NCBI GenBank assembly: GCA_937948705.1
Contig: CALECF010000219.1
Span: 1 to 6,232 of the forward strand
Reading direction: 5' to 3'
DNA from: an uncultured Anaerosolibacter sp.
GTDB lineage: Bacteria; Bacillota_A; Clostridia; Peptostreptococcales; Thermotaleaceae
Length of the DNA stretch: 6,232 nt
A model generated the notes under the pieces. That model made no database searches, had not been told where the DNA came from, and worked only from the letters and a program-made list of their open reading frames with translations. This document shows positions 1 through 5,456 of this stretch, piece after piece. A program made the translations under genes and the position numbers. Every line of letters starts with the position of its first letter. Positions within the stretch are counted from its first letter, which is position 1.

Positions 1-183
1 ACACAGTACATCCCCTGGTACAATTAAGCTGGGATGGGGTATATGGGGATTTGCTCCAACCAGTTGGTTTAAATCCACTTGATAATTCTTGGCGATTTTG
101 TACATCACATCACCGGGTCTAACCGTATACCTAACGGCATCCGATGGACAAGCTGCCGGTTTCCTTGGAAACGTAACCATCAT
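1..183 (-). CDS. LysM-domain protein, N-terminal part (runs off the left edge)
   Basis: This is an open frame of 61 codons from an ATG at 183 to the window edge, with no stop seen, so the C-terminus is missing. A short N-terminal stretch (MMVTFPRKPAACPSDA) leads into one LysM module at about residues 19-61: YTVRPGDVMYKIAKNY, then VDLNQLVGANPHI, then LIVPGDVLC. The YTV-PGD, IA..Y, L..ANP and PGD.L positions are the conserved LysM core, which binds N-acetylglucosamine-containing glycans such as peptidoglycan. There is no clear signal peptide; short clostridial proteins of this kind are often coat- or wall-associated, but that is family knowledge and not seen here. The start is supported by AAGGAG six bases upstream; the next codon is also ATG (180) and could be used instead. 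It lies 113 bases downstream of the MBL gene on the same strand and may be separately transcribed. Family call is firm; role is unknown. Confidence 0.85.
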   Translation of the reverse strand, partial: MMVTFPRKPAACPSDAVRYTVRPGDVMYKIAKNYQVDLNQLVGANPHIPHPSLIVPGDVLC

Positions 184-296
184 TCTCAACTCCTTAACGA
201 ATCGAATTCTTTTTACTAATCATATGATTTGAAAATGATGTTTAGTATCCATAAAATGGATTATTTCTATTTCAAAATCTTTACCCACGCATCCAG

Positions 297-1064
297 CTAT
301 TCTAGCTGCTTTATATTTTTCTCATGAAATGCCAGCATACTGTAACTGACAATGTCTCCTTCTAAACATTCTTCTAGCCGTAGCATTGTAGAAGATTCTT
401 TTACCTTTATTAAATAGTATAGTCTGGCTTCAATTTCTTCCTTTATCTTACGTTTCCCCATGATATAATCTCCATGGGATAGCAGCATAACACTACAATT
501 TAAATTCAATATTTTGTATAAGCTTTCTATATGTTCTTGAAAGTTCCCATCTTGGGATATATACGGCAGCATCTTCTTGCCATCCCGCGTTTTCATAATC
601 AAATCTCCCACATGTATGATCTCATGATTAATGATGGTAACGATGCTGCACCCACAGTGCCCGGGTGTGTGTATAAAAGATATGTTATGTTTTCCGAATT
701 TTAGAGTTTTTGCATCCTCAATTAGAATCGTGGGCTCAATAAATTCATGACCTGGACACCATTCTTTACAGTTGTCAAAATTATACTTATAAAAGGCACT
801 ACCGATGAACTCACAATCTTTGAATTCTTTCGCTCCACAAATATGATCAGGGTGAAAATGGGATAACACCACTATTTCAGGTCTAAATCCTTTTTCTTTT
901 AATACCTTTACTACCATTTGTCCATGTTGAGAAAATGCTGTATCAATGATCAAAGCTCTTCCTTCATCCAAAATAACAGTGATATTTACAACATATAGTG
1001 GATTTTCCTCATCCTCAACAAACTCATACTGATAGATATAGTCATTGATCCTAGTTGTTTTCAT
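297..1064 (-). CDS. Metallo-beta-lactamase-fold hydrolase
   Basis: A 255-residue protein with the complete metal site of the MBL superfamily: HFHPDH at residues 69-74 (His69, His71, Asp73, His74), His136 in HTPGHCGCS, Asp154 in HVGDLIM and His197 in LLSHGD. It should bind two metal ions in the cytoplasm (no signal peptide) and hydrolyse an ester, thioester, lactone or similar bond. The length is close to glyoxalase II-like and AHL-lactonase-like members, but the Tyr that follows the bridging Asp in AiiA-type lactonases is not evident, so no substrate is assigned. The ATG at 1064 is preceded by GAGGG nine bases upstream, inside the end of the phosphotriesterase-like gene; the two frames overlap by 14 bases, which suggests translational coupling and a shared role. 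Residues 201-255 form a Lys/Glu-rich helical tail after the last metal ligand. The fold and metal site are secure; the substrate is open. Confidence 0.9.
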   Translation of the reverse strand: MKTTRINDYIYQYEFVEDEENPLYVVNITVILDEGRALIIDTAFSQHGQMVVKVLKEKGFRPEIVVLSHFHPDHICGAKEFKDCEFIGSAFYKYNFDNCKEWCPGHEFIEPTILIEDAKTLKFGKHNISFIHTPGHCGCSIVTIINHEIIHVGDLIMKTRDGKKMLPYISQDGNFQEHIESLYKILNLNCSVMLLSHGDYIMGKRKIKEEIEARLYYLIKVKESSTMLRLEECLEGDIVSYSMLAFHEKNIKQLE

Positions 1065-2016
1065 TTTCTTTGTCCCTCATCCCCTCAAAATCATAAAACT
1101 CTCCAGGATTTTTACATATCATCCTATCCAATATCTCAGGTGCAATCCCCTGGTCAATGCAATAAGGAATGAAATCCGTAAAGAATGACGCGCATGGGTG
1201 TTTTCCGCCATGGGTTACAATTTCATCATAAAAATCATAATCTTGTGAGAGTAGAATTCGATCTTCGAAGCCACCATGTATAGCCGCCTTGATAAAGTTC
1301 AAATTTTCTTCATATGCCTTTGCCTTAATTAAGTCCAATCCTAACCACATTCCGAGATTTAGTGCACGGCGTATCACATCATCGTTTCTTTCATTAAGGG
1401 CATGGGACCAGAGAAACTTTTCAAAGTTTGCCCCTTCCACTTCCAACAAATCCATCACTTCTTCAGCCAATGCAGCTTCAAGTATATGACAATGAATAGG
1501 TATTCCCACAGCTTTATTTGCTATAATCGCAGCTCGCAACAACGCGCTGTCCACATCAGACAATTTCCCCCTTGCAAGAAGCAGTTTTATATGACCGGGT
1601 TTAATCGTAATCCCATCCATCGTATCCATGCCATATTCAAAGTCTTTTATCCACTGGGCTGCCAGTTGTTCTACATACCTTTCACCATGAACCCGATAGA
1701 CATAGTTGGGTAAATGATGACCGGTACAGGGAATAATGTTTATCCCAGATGCTATTGAGAGCTTCCTTAAAAGCTTTATATTTTGCCCCCCTATTGGAGG
1801 TGAGGCCTCCACAATAGATCTACATCCAGAAGCATGTAGTTTTTTTAAAACCGGTAATAATACATGAAAGGTTTCGTCGGTTTTCGAATCATTATATTTT
1901 CGGTCAAAGTAAAGTTGATTGGCATAGTTTTCATCCACTTCCCACTTAAAGTGTTCATGGCATAATGTAGCCTTCATTTGATCTTTATAAATCGGACCAT
2001 TCACTGTATATATCAT
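1051..2016 (-). CDS. Phosphotriesterase-family (PTE-like) metallohydrolase
   Basis: A 321-residue amidohydrolase-superfamily TIM barrel of the phosphotriesterase type. The binuclear metal ligands can be traced in order: His20 and His22 in LCHEHF, the probably carboxylated Lys144 in PGHIKLLLA, His177 in IPIHCHI, His205 in FLWSHAL and Asp259 in LLSQDYDF. The N-terminal VNGPIY...TLCHEHF also matches the family. Members hydrolyse phosphotriesters, lactones or other esters; many natural ones are lactonases, and the substrate here cannot be told. I place the start at the ATG at 2016 because GAGGGG sits seven bases upstream and the homologous region begins right after it. An in-frame ATG at 2073 would add 19 residues (MCQGCFIIIPLEKKKRGAT) but lacks a good ribosome site, and that stretch carries the promoter-like and dyad sequences. 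It is the first gene of a tight pair with the MBL-fold enzyme and lies just downstream of a WYL regulator. Confidence 0.88.
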   Translation of the reverse strand: MIYTVNGPIYKDQMKATLCHEHFKWEVDENYANQLYFDRKYNDSKTDETFHVLLPVLKKLHASGCRSIVEASPPIGGQNIKLLRKLSIASGINIIPCTGHHLPNYVYRVHGERYVEQLAAQWIKDFEYGMDTMDGITIKPGHIKLLLARGKLSDVDSALLRAAIIANKAVGIPIHCHILEAALAEEVMDLLEVEGANFEKFLWSHALNERNDDVIRRALNLGMWLGLDLIKAKAYEENLNFIKAAIHGGFEDRILLSQDYDFYDEIVTHGGKHPCASFFTDFIPYCIDQGIAPEILDRMICKNPGEFYDFEGMRDKENENN

Positions 2017-2047
2017 AGTAGCACCCCTCTTTTTCTTTTCTAAGGGT

Positions 2048-2053
2048 ATTATA
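2048..2053 (-). promoter_or_regulatory. Candidate -10 box upstream of the PTE/MBL gene pair
   Basis: A perfect TATAAT lies on the minus strand 31 bases upstream of the chosen PTE start, in the 69-base gap after the regulator gene. No good -35 hexamer is found at 16-18 bases. An alternative pairing is CTGACA (2077-2082), 17 bases, TTTTAT (2054-2059). A promoter here is plausible, and the neighbouring dyad would overlap or abut its -35 region, but co-transcription from the regulator gene is equally possible. Confidence 0.35.
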
Positions 2054-2064
2054 ATAAAACAACC

Positions 2065-2082
2065 CTGACACATACCTGTCAG
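2065..2082. promoter_or_regulatory. Inverted repeat, candidate operator for the WYL regulator
   Basis: CTGACA (2065-2070) and TGTCAG (2077-2082) form a perfect 6-base dyad with a 6-base spacer. It lies between the regulator stop codon and the PTE gene, just upstream of a TATAAT. Its position at the promoter of the two enzyme genes and its symmetry suit binding by a dimeric HTH protein. That the adjacent WYL regulator binds it is inference only. Confidence 0.4.
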
Positions 2083-2085
2083 AGT

Positions 2086-3033
2086 TTAAAAAATATTCTC
2101 ACCATATTCCCTGTATAACTCATTGATTATTGTTCTTATACGCTCTTTGTAGGATTCTGGACCAAGGAGTTTAACATCCCTGGGATTGCTCAAAATTAGG
2201 TTTGTGATATCCTCCTCATGCTTTGATAAGACTTGGATGGTCATTGGTTCATCATCGATCAGTACAGTGGTATTCTCCATATAAAAATTCTCCCGAATCA
2301 GTCGGTATAGGGGTCTACTGATTTTAAAATGATATTCTCTAAAAGTAAACTTATCATTGCTGCTTTGAATGGGTGTGCCTAAGTATGTATTGATCTCATC
2401 AGTCACTGTAATCTTCTCGATACGATCCAATCGAAAGGTTCTCTTTTCCGATCTTTTATGACAAAAGCCTGATAAATACCACCCTCCATCGCTATAAAAC
2501 AATTCTGTTGGGGATACCTTTCGATCCGTTAGGATTCCCTTTGCCGGTACATAGTAGGTAATATAAGTGTTTTTACCTTCCATAAAGCTTTCCAATATCC
2601 TTGGCAGCACTTTTTCCGAATAATCCTTCGGCAAAAGTCTATCCACATAGAATGAAACATGCTTTAATAACTGATTCACTTTGGCCTTATCCGACTCGGC
2701 TAAAACATTGATGATTTTAGATCGAAGGAGCTGATATTCACTGCCCAGGTTTGGAATTTTTATTTCTTGCCCTGCATTCAATGCCATCAATAGCATAATA
2801 ATTTCCTGCTCCGTTAGCTGGATACTTGGAATGAAGTAATCCCCATCTATTTCATACCCGCCATTCTTTCCTTCATGAGATATCAATGGAACCTTCAATT
2901 GGCTAAGGGCATCCATATCCCGATAAATGGTTCGCTCGCTCACTTCAAATAGTTCAGATAACTCTCTGCCGTTAAGCTTTCCCCTTTCTTTAAGGGCATA
3001 TATGATTCCATTGAGACGTTCTGTCTTTTTCAT
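2086..3033 (-). CDS. HTH- and WYL-domain transcriptional regulator (YafY/PafC-like)
   Basis: A 315-residue cytoplasmic regulator. Residues 1-60 form a winged helix-turn-helix of the HTH_11/DeoR-like type: LNGIIYALKERGKLNGRELSELFEVSERTIYRDMDAL, with the SERTIYRDMDAL recognition helix, then a wing ending in GKNGGYEI. A middle helical region (about 70-150) leads into a WYL domain at about 150-230 containing GWYLSGF (184-190) and RTFRLDRI (198-205), followed by a C-terminal WCX-like extension (about 231-315). WYL regulators sense ligands through the WYL/WCX part and may activate or repress. The ATG at 3033 has AAGGA ten bases upstream. The gene lies 69 bases upstream of the PTE-like gene on the same strand, so local control of the two metallohydrolases is the natural inference, possibly through the dyad at 2065-2082. 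The length is usual for the family and nothing appears broken. Confidence 0.93.
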   Translation of the reverse strand: MKKTERLNGIIYALKERGKLNGRELSELFEVSERTIYRDMDALSQLKVPLISHEGKNGGYEIDGDYFIPSIQLTEQEIIMLLMALNAGQEIKIPNLGSEYQLLRSKIINVLAESDKAKVNQLLKHVSFYVDRLLPKDYSEKVLPRILESFMEGKNTYITYYVPAKGILTDRKVSPTELFYSDGGWYLSGFCHKRSEKRTFRLDRIEKITVTDEINTYLGTPIQSSNDKFTFREYHFKISRPLYRLIRENFYMENTTVLIDDEPMTIQVLSKHEEDITNLILSNPRDVKLLGPESYKERIRTIINELYREYGENIF

Positions 3034-3073
3034 TTTAATTCATTCCTTTTTGTGAGGGTAAAGTACGATACAA

Positions 3074-3103
3074 ATAATCTCTTATATTTTGCCTCCATGA
3101 CAA
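3074..3103 (-). promoter_or_regulatory. Candidate promoter of the WYL regulator gene
   Basis: On the minus strand, TTGTCA (3098-3103), an 18-base spacer and GATTAT (3074-3079) resemble a sigma-A promoter (5/6 and 4/6 matches). It sits about 40 bases upstream of the regulator start and just downstream, in the transcription direction, of the palindrome cluster. Position is good, sequence fit only moderate. Confidence 0.35.
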
Positions 3104-3126
3104 AATAAATAAAAGAATGGGACATA

Positions 3127-3166
3127 GCACAGGGGAATCGTAGGGAACGTGCCCCTGTGCCGTTCC
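3127..3166 (+). repeat. REP-like palindromic element 1, with an overlapping alternative hairpin
   Basis: The head GTAGGG starts at 3140. The stem GGAACG (3144-3149) pairs with CGTTCC (3161-3166), continues inward through GC/GC with one bulged T at 3150, and leaves the loop CCCTGT (3153-3158). A competing 9-base arm pair, GCACAGGGG (3127-3135) with CCCCTGTGC (3152-3160), overlaps it. The head and loop are shared with elements 2 and 4, while the stem sequence is its own. Confidence 0.7.
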
Positions 3167-3208
3167 ATTATATCGGTATAATTCAAATGATATTGCTATC
3201 CTATAAGC

Positions 3209-3234
3209 GGAAGGCCACAGGGGGCCTTCCCTAC
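3209..3234 (-). repeat. REP-like palindromic element 2
   Basis: GGAAGGCC (3209-3216) and GGCCTTCC (3223-3230) are perfect 8-base arms around ACAGGG, which read on the minus strand is the same CCCTGT loop as in element 1. The arm is followed by CTAC, so on the minus strand it begins with the GTAGGG head. It is inverted relative to element 1, with GTAG ends pointing outward. Confidence 0.75.
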
Positions 3235-3268
3235 AAAACAATGGATGAGCCGGGATATCGGATCTGCT

Positions 3269-3290
3269 GGCGAACACTGTTCGCCCCTAC
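3269..3290 (-). repeat. REP-like palindromic element 3 (22-base unit identical to both copies inside the RAYT gene)
   Basis: On the minus strand it reads GTAGG followed by the 17-base palindrome GGCGAACAGTGTTCGCC, which has 8-base arms around one central base. It matches the copies at 4971-4992 and 5151-5172 over all 22 positions. The nearby CCGGGATATCG (3250-3260) also recurs exactly next to the copy at 4971, which indicates that the mobile or copied unit extends beyond the palindrome. Confidence 0.85.
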
Positions 3291-3307
3291 GGACCTACAC
3301 TGTATTT

Positions 3308-3328
3308 GTAGAGATCGACGCCCCCTGT
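3308..3328 (+). repeat. REP-like element 4, half of the palindrome missing
   Basis: It has the head GTAGAG (3308-3313), a left arm region GATCGACG, and the family loop CCCTGT (3323-3328). The expected right arm (about CGTCGATC) is absent; AT-rich sequence and the stop codon of the SerB-like gene (3333-3335) follow at once. The simplest reading is a truncated or degenerated element abutting the gene end. The call depends on the shared head and loop. Confidence 0.55.
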
Positions 3329-3332
3329 TTAT

Positions 3333-3968
3333 TTATATATACTTAAGTACCTCCATTAGATCCTCCGTCTTTAAGTACACATCTGCTTTTCCTATCAAAA
3401 CATCCGAATAATTGATTGCTATTGACTTACCGCATTTGCTGAAAACATCAATATCAGAATCACTATCACCCACTGCGATACATGTTTCCACAGATATTCT
3501 TTCTTCCTCGCAATAGGCCAGTAGACTTTTCAGTTTCCCACCTTCACCTAAGTGGTCGATGATTCTTCCAGTAAAAATATTATCATATACTTCATAATCA
3601 CTTCCATATACCCTATCAAATCCAAACAATTCACCAACGATATTGGCTACTTGGATTGGCCCTGCCGTAACAAGTATGCATTTTATCCCTAATTTCTTTA
3701 AATGACTTATGACACCATCAATATTACTGATCAATTGGATACTATGATTAAAGCTTGATTTCACTGTTTCAACATTCAACCCTTTTATCAGTGTAACTTT
3801 GAAATAATCTGCGTCTATCCAGGAGAATTCTTTGTTATCTTCCCTTTTCTCAATCTTTAACAATTGTTCCTCTTGACTATTTAGGGTACACAGGTACTTC
3901 ACAGAATTTGTATTTCTGATCAGGGTCCCATCCATATCAAAACAGAACAATTTAAAATTTGTCTCCAT
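3333..3968 (-). CDS. HAD-superfamily phosphatase, SerB-like (subfamily IB type)
   Basis: A 211-residue HAD hydrolase with all four motifs: DMDGTL at 11-16 (nucleophile Asp11, acid/base Asp13), VTAG with Thr101, Lys145 in GEGGKLKSLL, and GDSDSDIDV at 167-175 (Asp168, Asp172). The motif order, the helical cap between motifs I and II (about 25-85) and the GRI..HLGEGGK stretch resemble phosphoserine phosphatase-like enzymes, so it likely removes phosphate from a small metabolite using Mg2+. The substrate is not assigned: the cap is poorly conserved and no serine-pathway genes are nearby. The ATG at 3968 is preceded by AAGGGGG seven bases upstream. The 73-base gap to the preceding HAD gene contains a weak TTGAAT, 16 bases, TATTCT (4013-4040), so it may have its own promoter or be co-transcribed. 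Its stop codon nearly touches truncated REP-like element 4, which may have replaced the original 3' flank. Confidence 0.85.
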   Translation of the reverse strand: METNFKLFCFDMDGTLIRNTNSVKYLCTLNSQEEQLLKIEKREDNKEFSWIDADYFKVTLIKGLNVETVKSSFNHSIQLISNIDGVISHLKKLGIKCILVTAGPIQVANIVGELFGFDRVYGSDYEVYDNIFTGRIIDHLGEGGKLKSLLAYCEEERISVETCIAVGDSDSDIDVFSKCGKSIAINYSDVLIGKADVYLKTEDLMEVLKYI

Positions 3969-4041
3969 AAAAAGTCCCCCTTCTACATGCTAAGGTTTCG
4001 TAAAGATTTTTAAGAATAATCGAAGTAATTTTCCATTCAAT

Positions 4042-4671
4042 TTATACTATCGAGTGTACTAGCTTCAAAAGTTCATCCAAACGATCAATGGTATAATCAG
4101 ATCCAACCACCTTGCCAAATCCATACCTTGCATAGACAAAGGGGATACTTGCATATCTTGCAGCCTTCAGATCGCCTTCCGTATCTCCCACGTATATAGG
4201 ATCTTTCAAATTATTCCTTTCCATTATCAGCTGTATATTTTCGCCCTTCGAGAGTCCTGTTCTTCCTGGATTCTCAAAATCTATAAAGTACTTTTCTACT
4301 TTGTGGAATTTAAAAAACGCCTCTATGTAACCACATTGACAATTGCTTACGATGAATAATTTATATTTTTGCGAAAGGGTACGAAGTACTTCTTCCAAAT
4401 GAGGATACAATGCGCCCCCTTGATTCTCTATATATTCGCACTCAATCTCACAGCCTTCCTTTAGTATCTTTTGTTGCACATCCTCCCCTACACTAGGAAA
4501 CAACTTTTTACCGATTTCTTTTACTTGAAGTCCCATGATGCTTTTCAAGTCTTCCTTTGTAATTAGATTTTCTATTTCTTTATATTTCTTTACAACCTCA
4601 TTCCATGCAACCAAAACCACATCCGTTGAGTCCCATAGTGTGCCATCTAAATCGAAAATAATGCTATCCAT
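4042..4671 (-). CDS. HAD-superfamily phosphatase, Gph/phosphoglycolate phosphatase-like (subfamily IA)
   Basis: A 209-residue HAD hydrolase: FDLDGTL at 6-12 (Asp7 nucleophile, Asp9 acid/base), a helical cap at about 15-85, IVSN with Ser109, Lys142 in GLSKGENI, and VGDTEGDLKAA at 161-171 (Asp163, Asp167). The DLDGTLWDS start, the C1 cap and the VGDT..D motif place it with phosphoglycolate phosphatase/beta-phosphoglucomutase-like members that dephosphorylate small phosphorylated metabolites with Mg2+. A catalytic role in phosphoglycolate repair is possible but unproven. The ATG at 4671 has GGGAGGG seven bases upstream, a strong site. It belongs to a different HAD subfamily from the gene that follows it, so the pair is not a recent duplication. 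It is a complete, ordinary-length member. Confidence 0.85.
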   Translation of the reverse strand: MDSIIFDLDGTLWDSTDVVLVAWNEVVKKYKEIENLITKEDLKSIMGLQVKEIGKKLFPSVGEDVQQKILKEGCEIECEYIENQGGALYPHLEEVLRTLSQKYKLFIVSNCQCGYIEAFFKFHKVEKYFIDFENPGRTGLSKGENIQLIMERNNLKDPIYVGDTEGDLKAARYASIPFVYARYGFGKVVGSDYTIDRLDELLKLVHSIV

Positions 4672-4725
4672 TTTAAAGCCCTCCCTTCCTCCTTCAGAAT
4701 CATAGACTAAACAGTCCCACTTATC

Positions 4726-4754
4726 ACTACAAAATATATTCGATTACTTGTAAA
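4726..4754 (-). promoter_or_regulatory. Candidate promoter of the Gph-like HAD gene
   Basis: TTTACA (4749-4754), a 17-base spacer and TGTAGT (4726-4731) on the minus strand resemble a sigma-A promoter (5/6 and 4/6). It lies about 55 bases upstream of the HAD start in an AT-rich gap after the RAYT gene. No intrinsic terminator is visible between the RAYT stop codon and this site. Confidence 0.35.
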
Positions 4755-4798
4755 ATAATATTTATTCTTAATTTATTACATTAATGGATTCAATTACT

Positions 4799-5281
4799 TT
4801 AATAATACTTGTCTAATTCCCATTTTAAACAATTTGTTTCTATATACTCGAATAATTGAAAATAGGATTGTTCATCTCTAATGCTATGGTCATGATAGGA
4901 TTTCTGCCAAATAGAATAACCAATTTGTTTTGTAACATATCCTTTTAATTGTTTTATAACCCGGGATATCGTAGGGGCGAACAGTGTTCGCCCGCTCTTG
5001 TCATCATCCATGGAAATGATCATATGTATATGATTTGGCATAATCGTATAGTTATCAATCCTTAAATTGGGATAATATTTTTCTATGCTATTCACTGCGA
5101 TATCTACGATCTCTCCAATTGCCGACAATTCAAAACTCCTACTATTTCCAGGCGAACACTGTTCGCCCCTACACAATATCCGTTTCCTATTTTGAACACA
5201 CACTGTAACAAAATAGCATCCAGTCTGGGAATAATCGTAGTCCTTCAATCGTAGACGTCTTCTTTGAGGTAAGTCGTTCAT
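4799..5281 (-). CDS. REP-associated tyrosine transposase (RAYT; HUH/Y1, IS200-like fold)
   Basis: A 160-residue single-domain HUH protein of the Y1 transposase family (TnpA_REP/COG1943 type). Visible marks are YFVTVCVQNRKRIL at 23-36 (first core strand), NYTIMPNHIHMII at 77-89 with the HUH histidines His84 and His86, the helix SRVIKQLKGYVTKQIG at 106-121, and IWQKSYHDHSIRDEQSY leading to FEYIETNCLKW, where Tyr146 is the likely nucleophile. Such enzymes nick single-stranded DNA at REP-type hairpins; they are usually single-copy residents, not classical insertion sequences, and no transposon ends are seen. The ATG at 5281 has AGAGGTG upstream with a five-base gap. The coding sequence contains two perfect copies of the local REP-like unit, translated in frame as RGEQCSP (38-44) and GRTLFAPT (97-104). 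All core motifs are present, so it is probably active or recently active. It follows guaA after a terminator. Confidence 0.88.
   Translation of the reverse strand: MNDLPQRRRLRLKDYDYSQTGCYFVTVCVQNRKRILCRGEQCSPGNSRSFELSAIGEIVDIAVNSIEKYYPNLRIDNYTIMPNHIHMIISMDDDKSGRTLFAPTISRVIKQLKGYVTKQIGYSIWQKSYHDHSIRDEQSYFQLFEYIETNCLKWELDKYY
4971..4992 (+). repeat. REP-like 22-base unit inside the RAYT gene, copy A
   Basis: GTAGG plus the palindrome GGCGAACAGTGTTCGCC on the plus strand; with flanking bases the arms extend to nine (4975-4993). In the minus-strand RAYT frame it contributes GRTLFAP, between the HUH strand and the following helix. It is preceded by CCGGGATATC (4961-4970), also found beside element 3. 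It is inverted relative to copy B. Confidence 0.9.
5151..5172 (-). repeat. REP-like 22-base unit inside the RAYT gene, copy B
   Basis: The same 22 bases as copy A in the opposite orientation, 158 bases away, with the GTAG ends pointing outward. In the RAYT frame it encodes RGEQCSP, just after the first core strand. An ATATCC follows the CTAC end within four bases, matching the flank of copy A on the same relative side. Confidence 0.9.
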
Positions 5282-5385
5282 TTTAACACCTCTAATGAAA
5301 AGTTTTACACTCTGAATTTAATTCCTAGCAATTCTCTACCAAATCATTACTTCTATATTTTCCACGAATTTCCTTCAAAATGAAA

Positions 5386-5425
5386 AAGAGATGATTTCGG
5401 TTATATGCAACCGAAACCATCTCTT
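5386..5425 (-). terminator. Intrinsic terminator of guaA
   Basis: Two 17-base arms (5386-5402 and 5409-5425) flank a 6-base loop. Read on the minus strand, all 17 positions pair, one as G-U; on the plus strand that position would be an A-C mismatch. A T-rich run (TTTTTCATTTT) follows the stem on the minus strand only. The hairpin begins 31 bases after the guaA stop codon, so it is assigned to guaA. Confidence 0.9.
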
Positions 5426-5456
5426 CACTTAACAGCTATATACGTTTACCTCTATC

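Noticed and set aside
218..229. Palindrome AATCATATGATT with a CATANNNT-like -10 suggestive of a sporulation sigma factor promoter for the LysM gene
   Set aside because: The -10 resemblance is partial and no matching -35 element was found at the right spacing.
247..261. ATCCAT/ATGGAT hairpin upstream of the LysM gene as a terminator or operator
   Set aside because: A 6-bp AT-rich stem in AT-rich DNA is expected by chance, and there is no T-run.
294..308. Inverted repeat CAGCTA-TTC-TAGCTG over the stop codon of the MBL gene as a terminator
   Set aside because: The stem is only six base pairs and is not followed by a T-run on the minus strand.
1289..1713. Plus-strand open frames opposite the PTE-like gene
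   Set aside because: They are antisense shadows of a well-supported enzyme gene and have no motifs or start signals of their own.
2017..2073. Upstream ATG at 2073 giving the PTE-like protein 19 more residues
   Set aside because: There is no good ribosome binding site; the extra residues do not resemble the family N-terminus, and this DNA holds the dyad, the TATAAT and the GAGGGG that serves the ATG at 2016.
3127..3290. CRISPR array
   Set aside because: The repeats differ in stem and orientation, spacing is irregular, and no cas genes are present; palindromic REP-like elements explain the pattern.
3035..3411. Open frames on both strands over the intergenic palindrome cluster (3035-3277 minus, 3157-3411 plus)
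   Set aside because: They are built largely from repeat sequence and the antisense of the SerB-like gene end, have no convincing ribosome sites and resemble no protein I know.
4799..5281. Complete IS200/IS605 insertion sequence
   Set aside because: The protein has RAYT-type features, no tnpB is present, and no subterminal end hairpins bracket the gene; the repeats are inside it.
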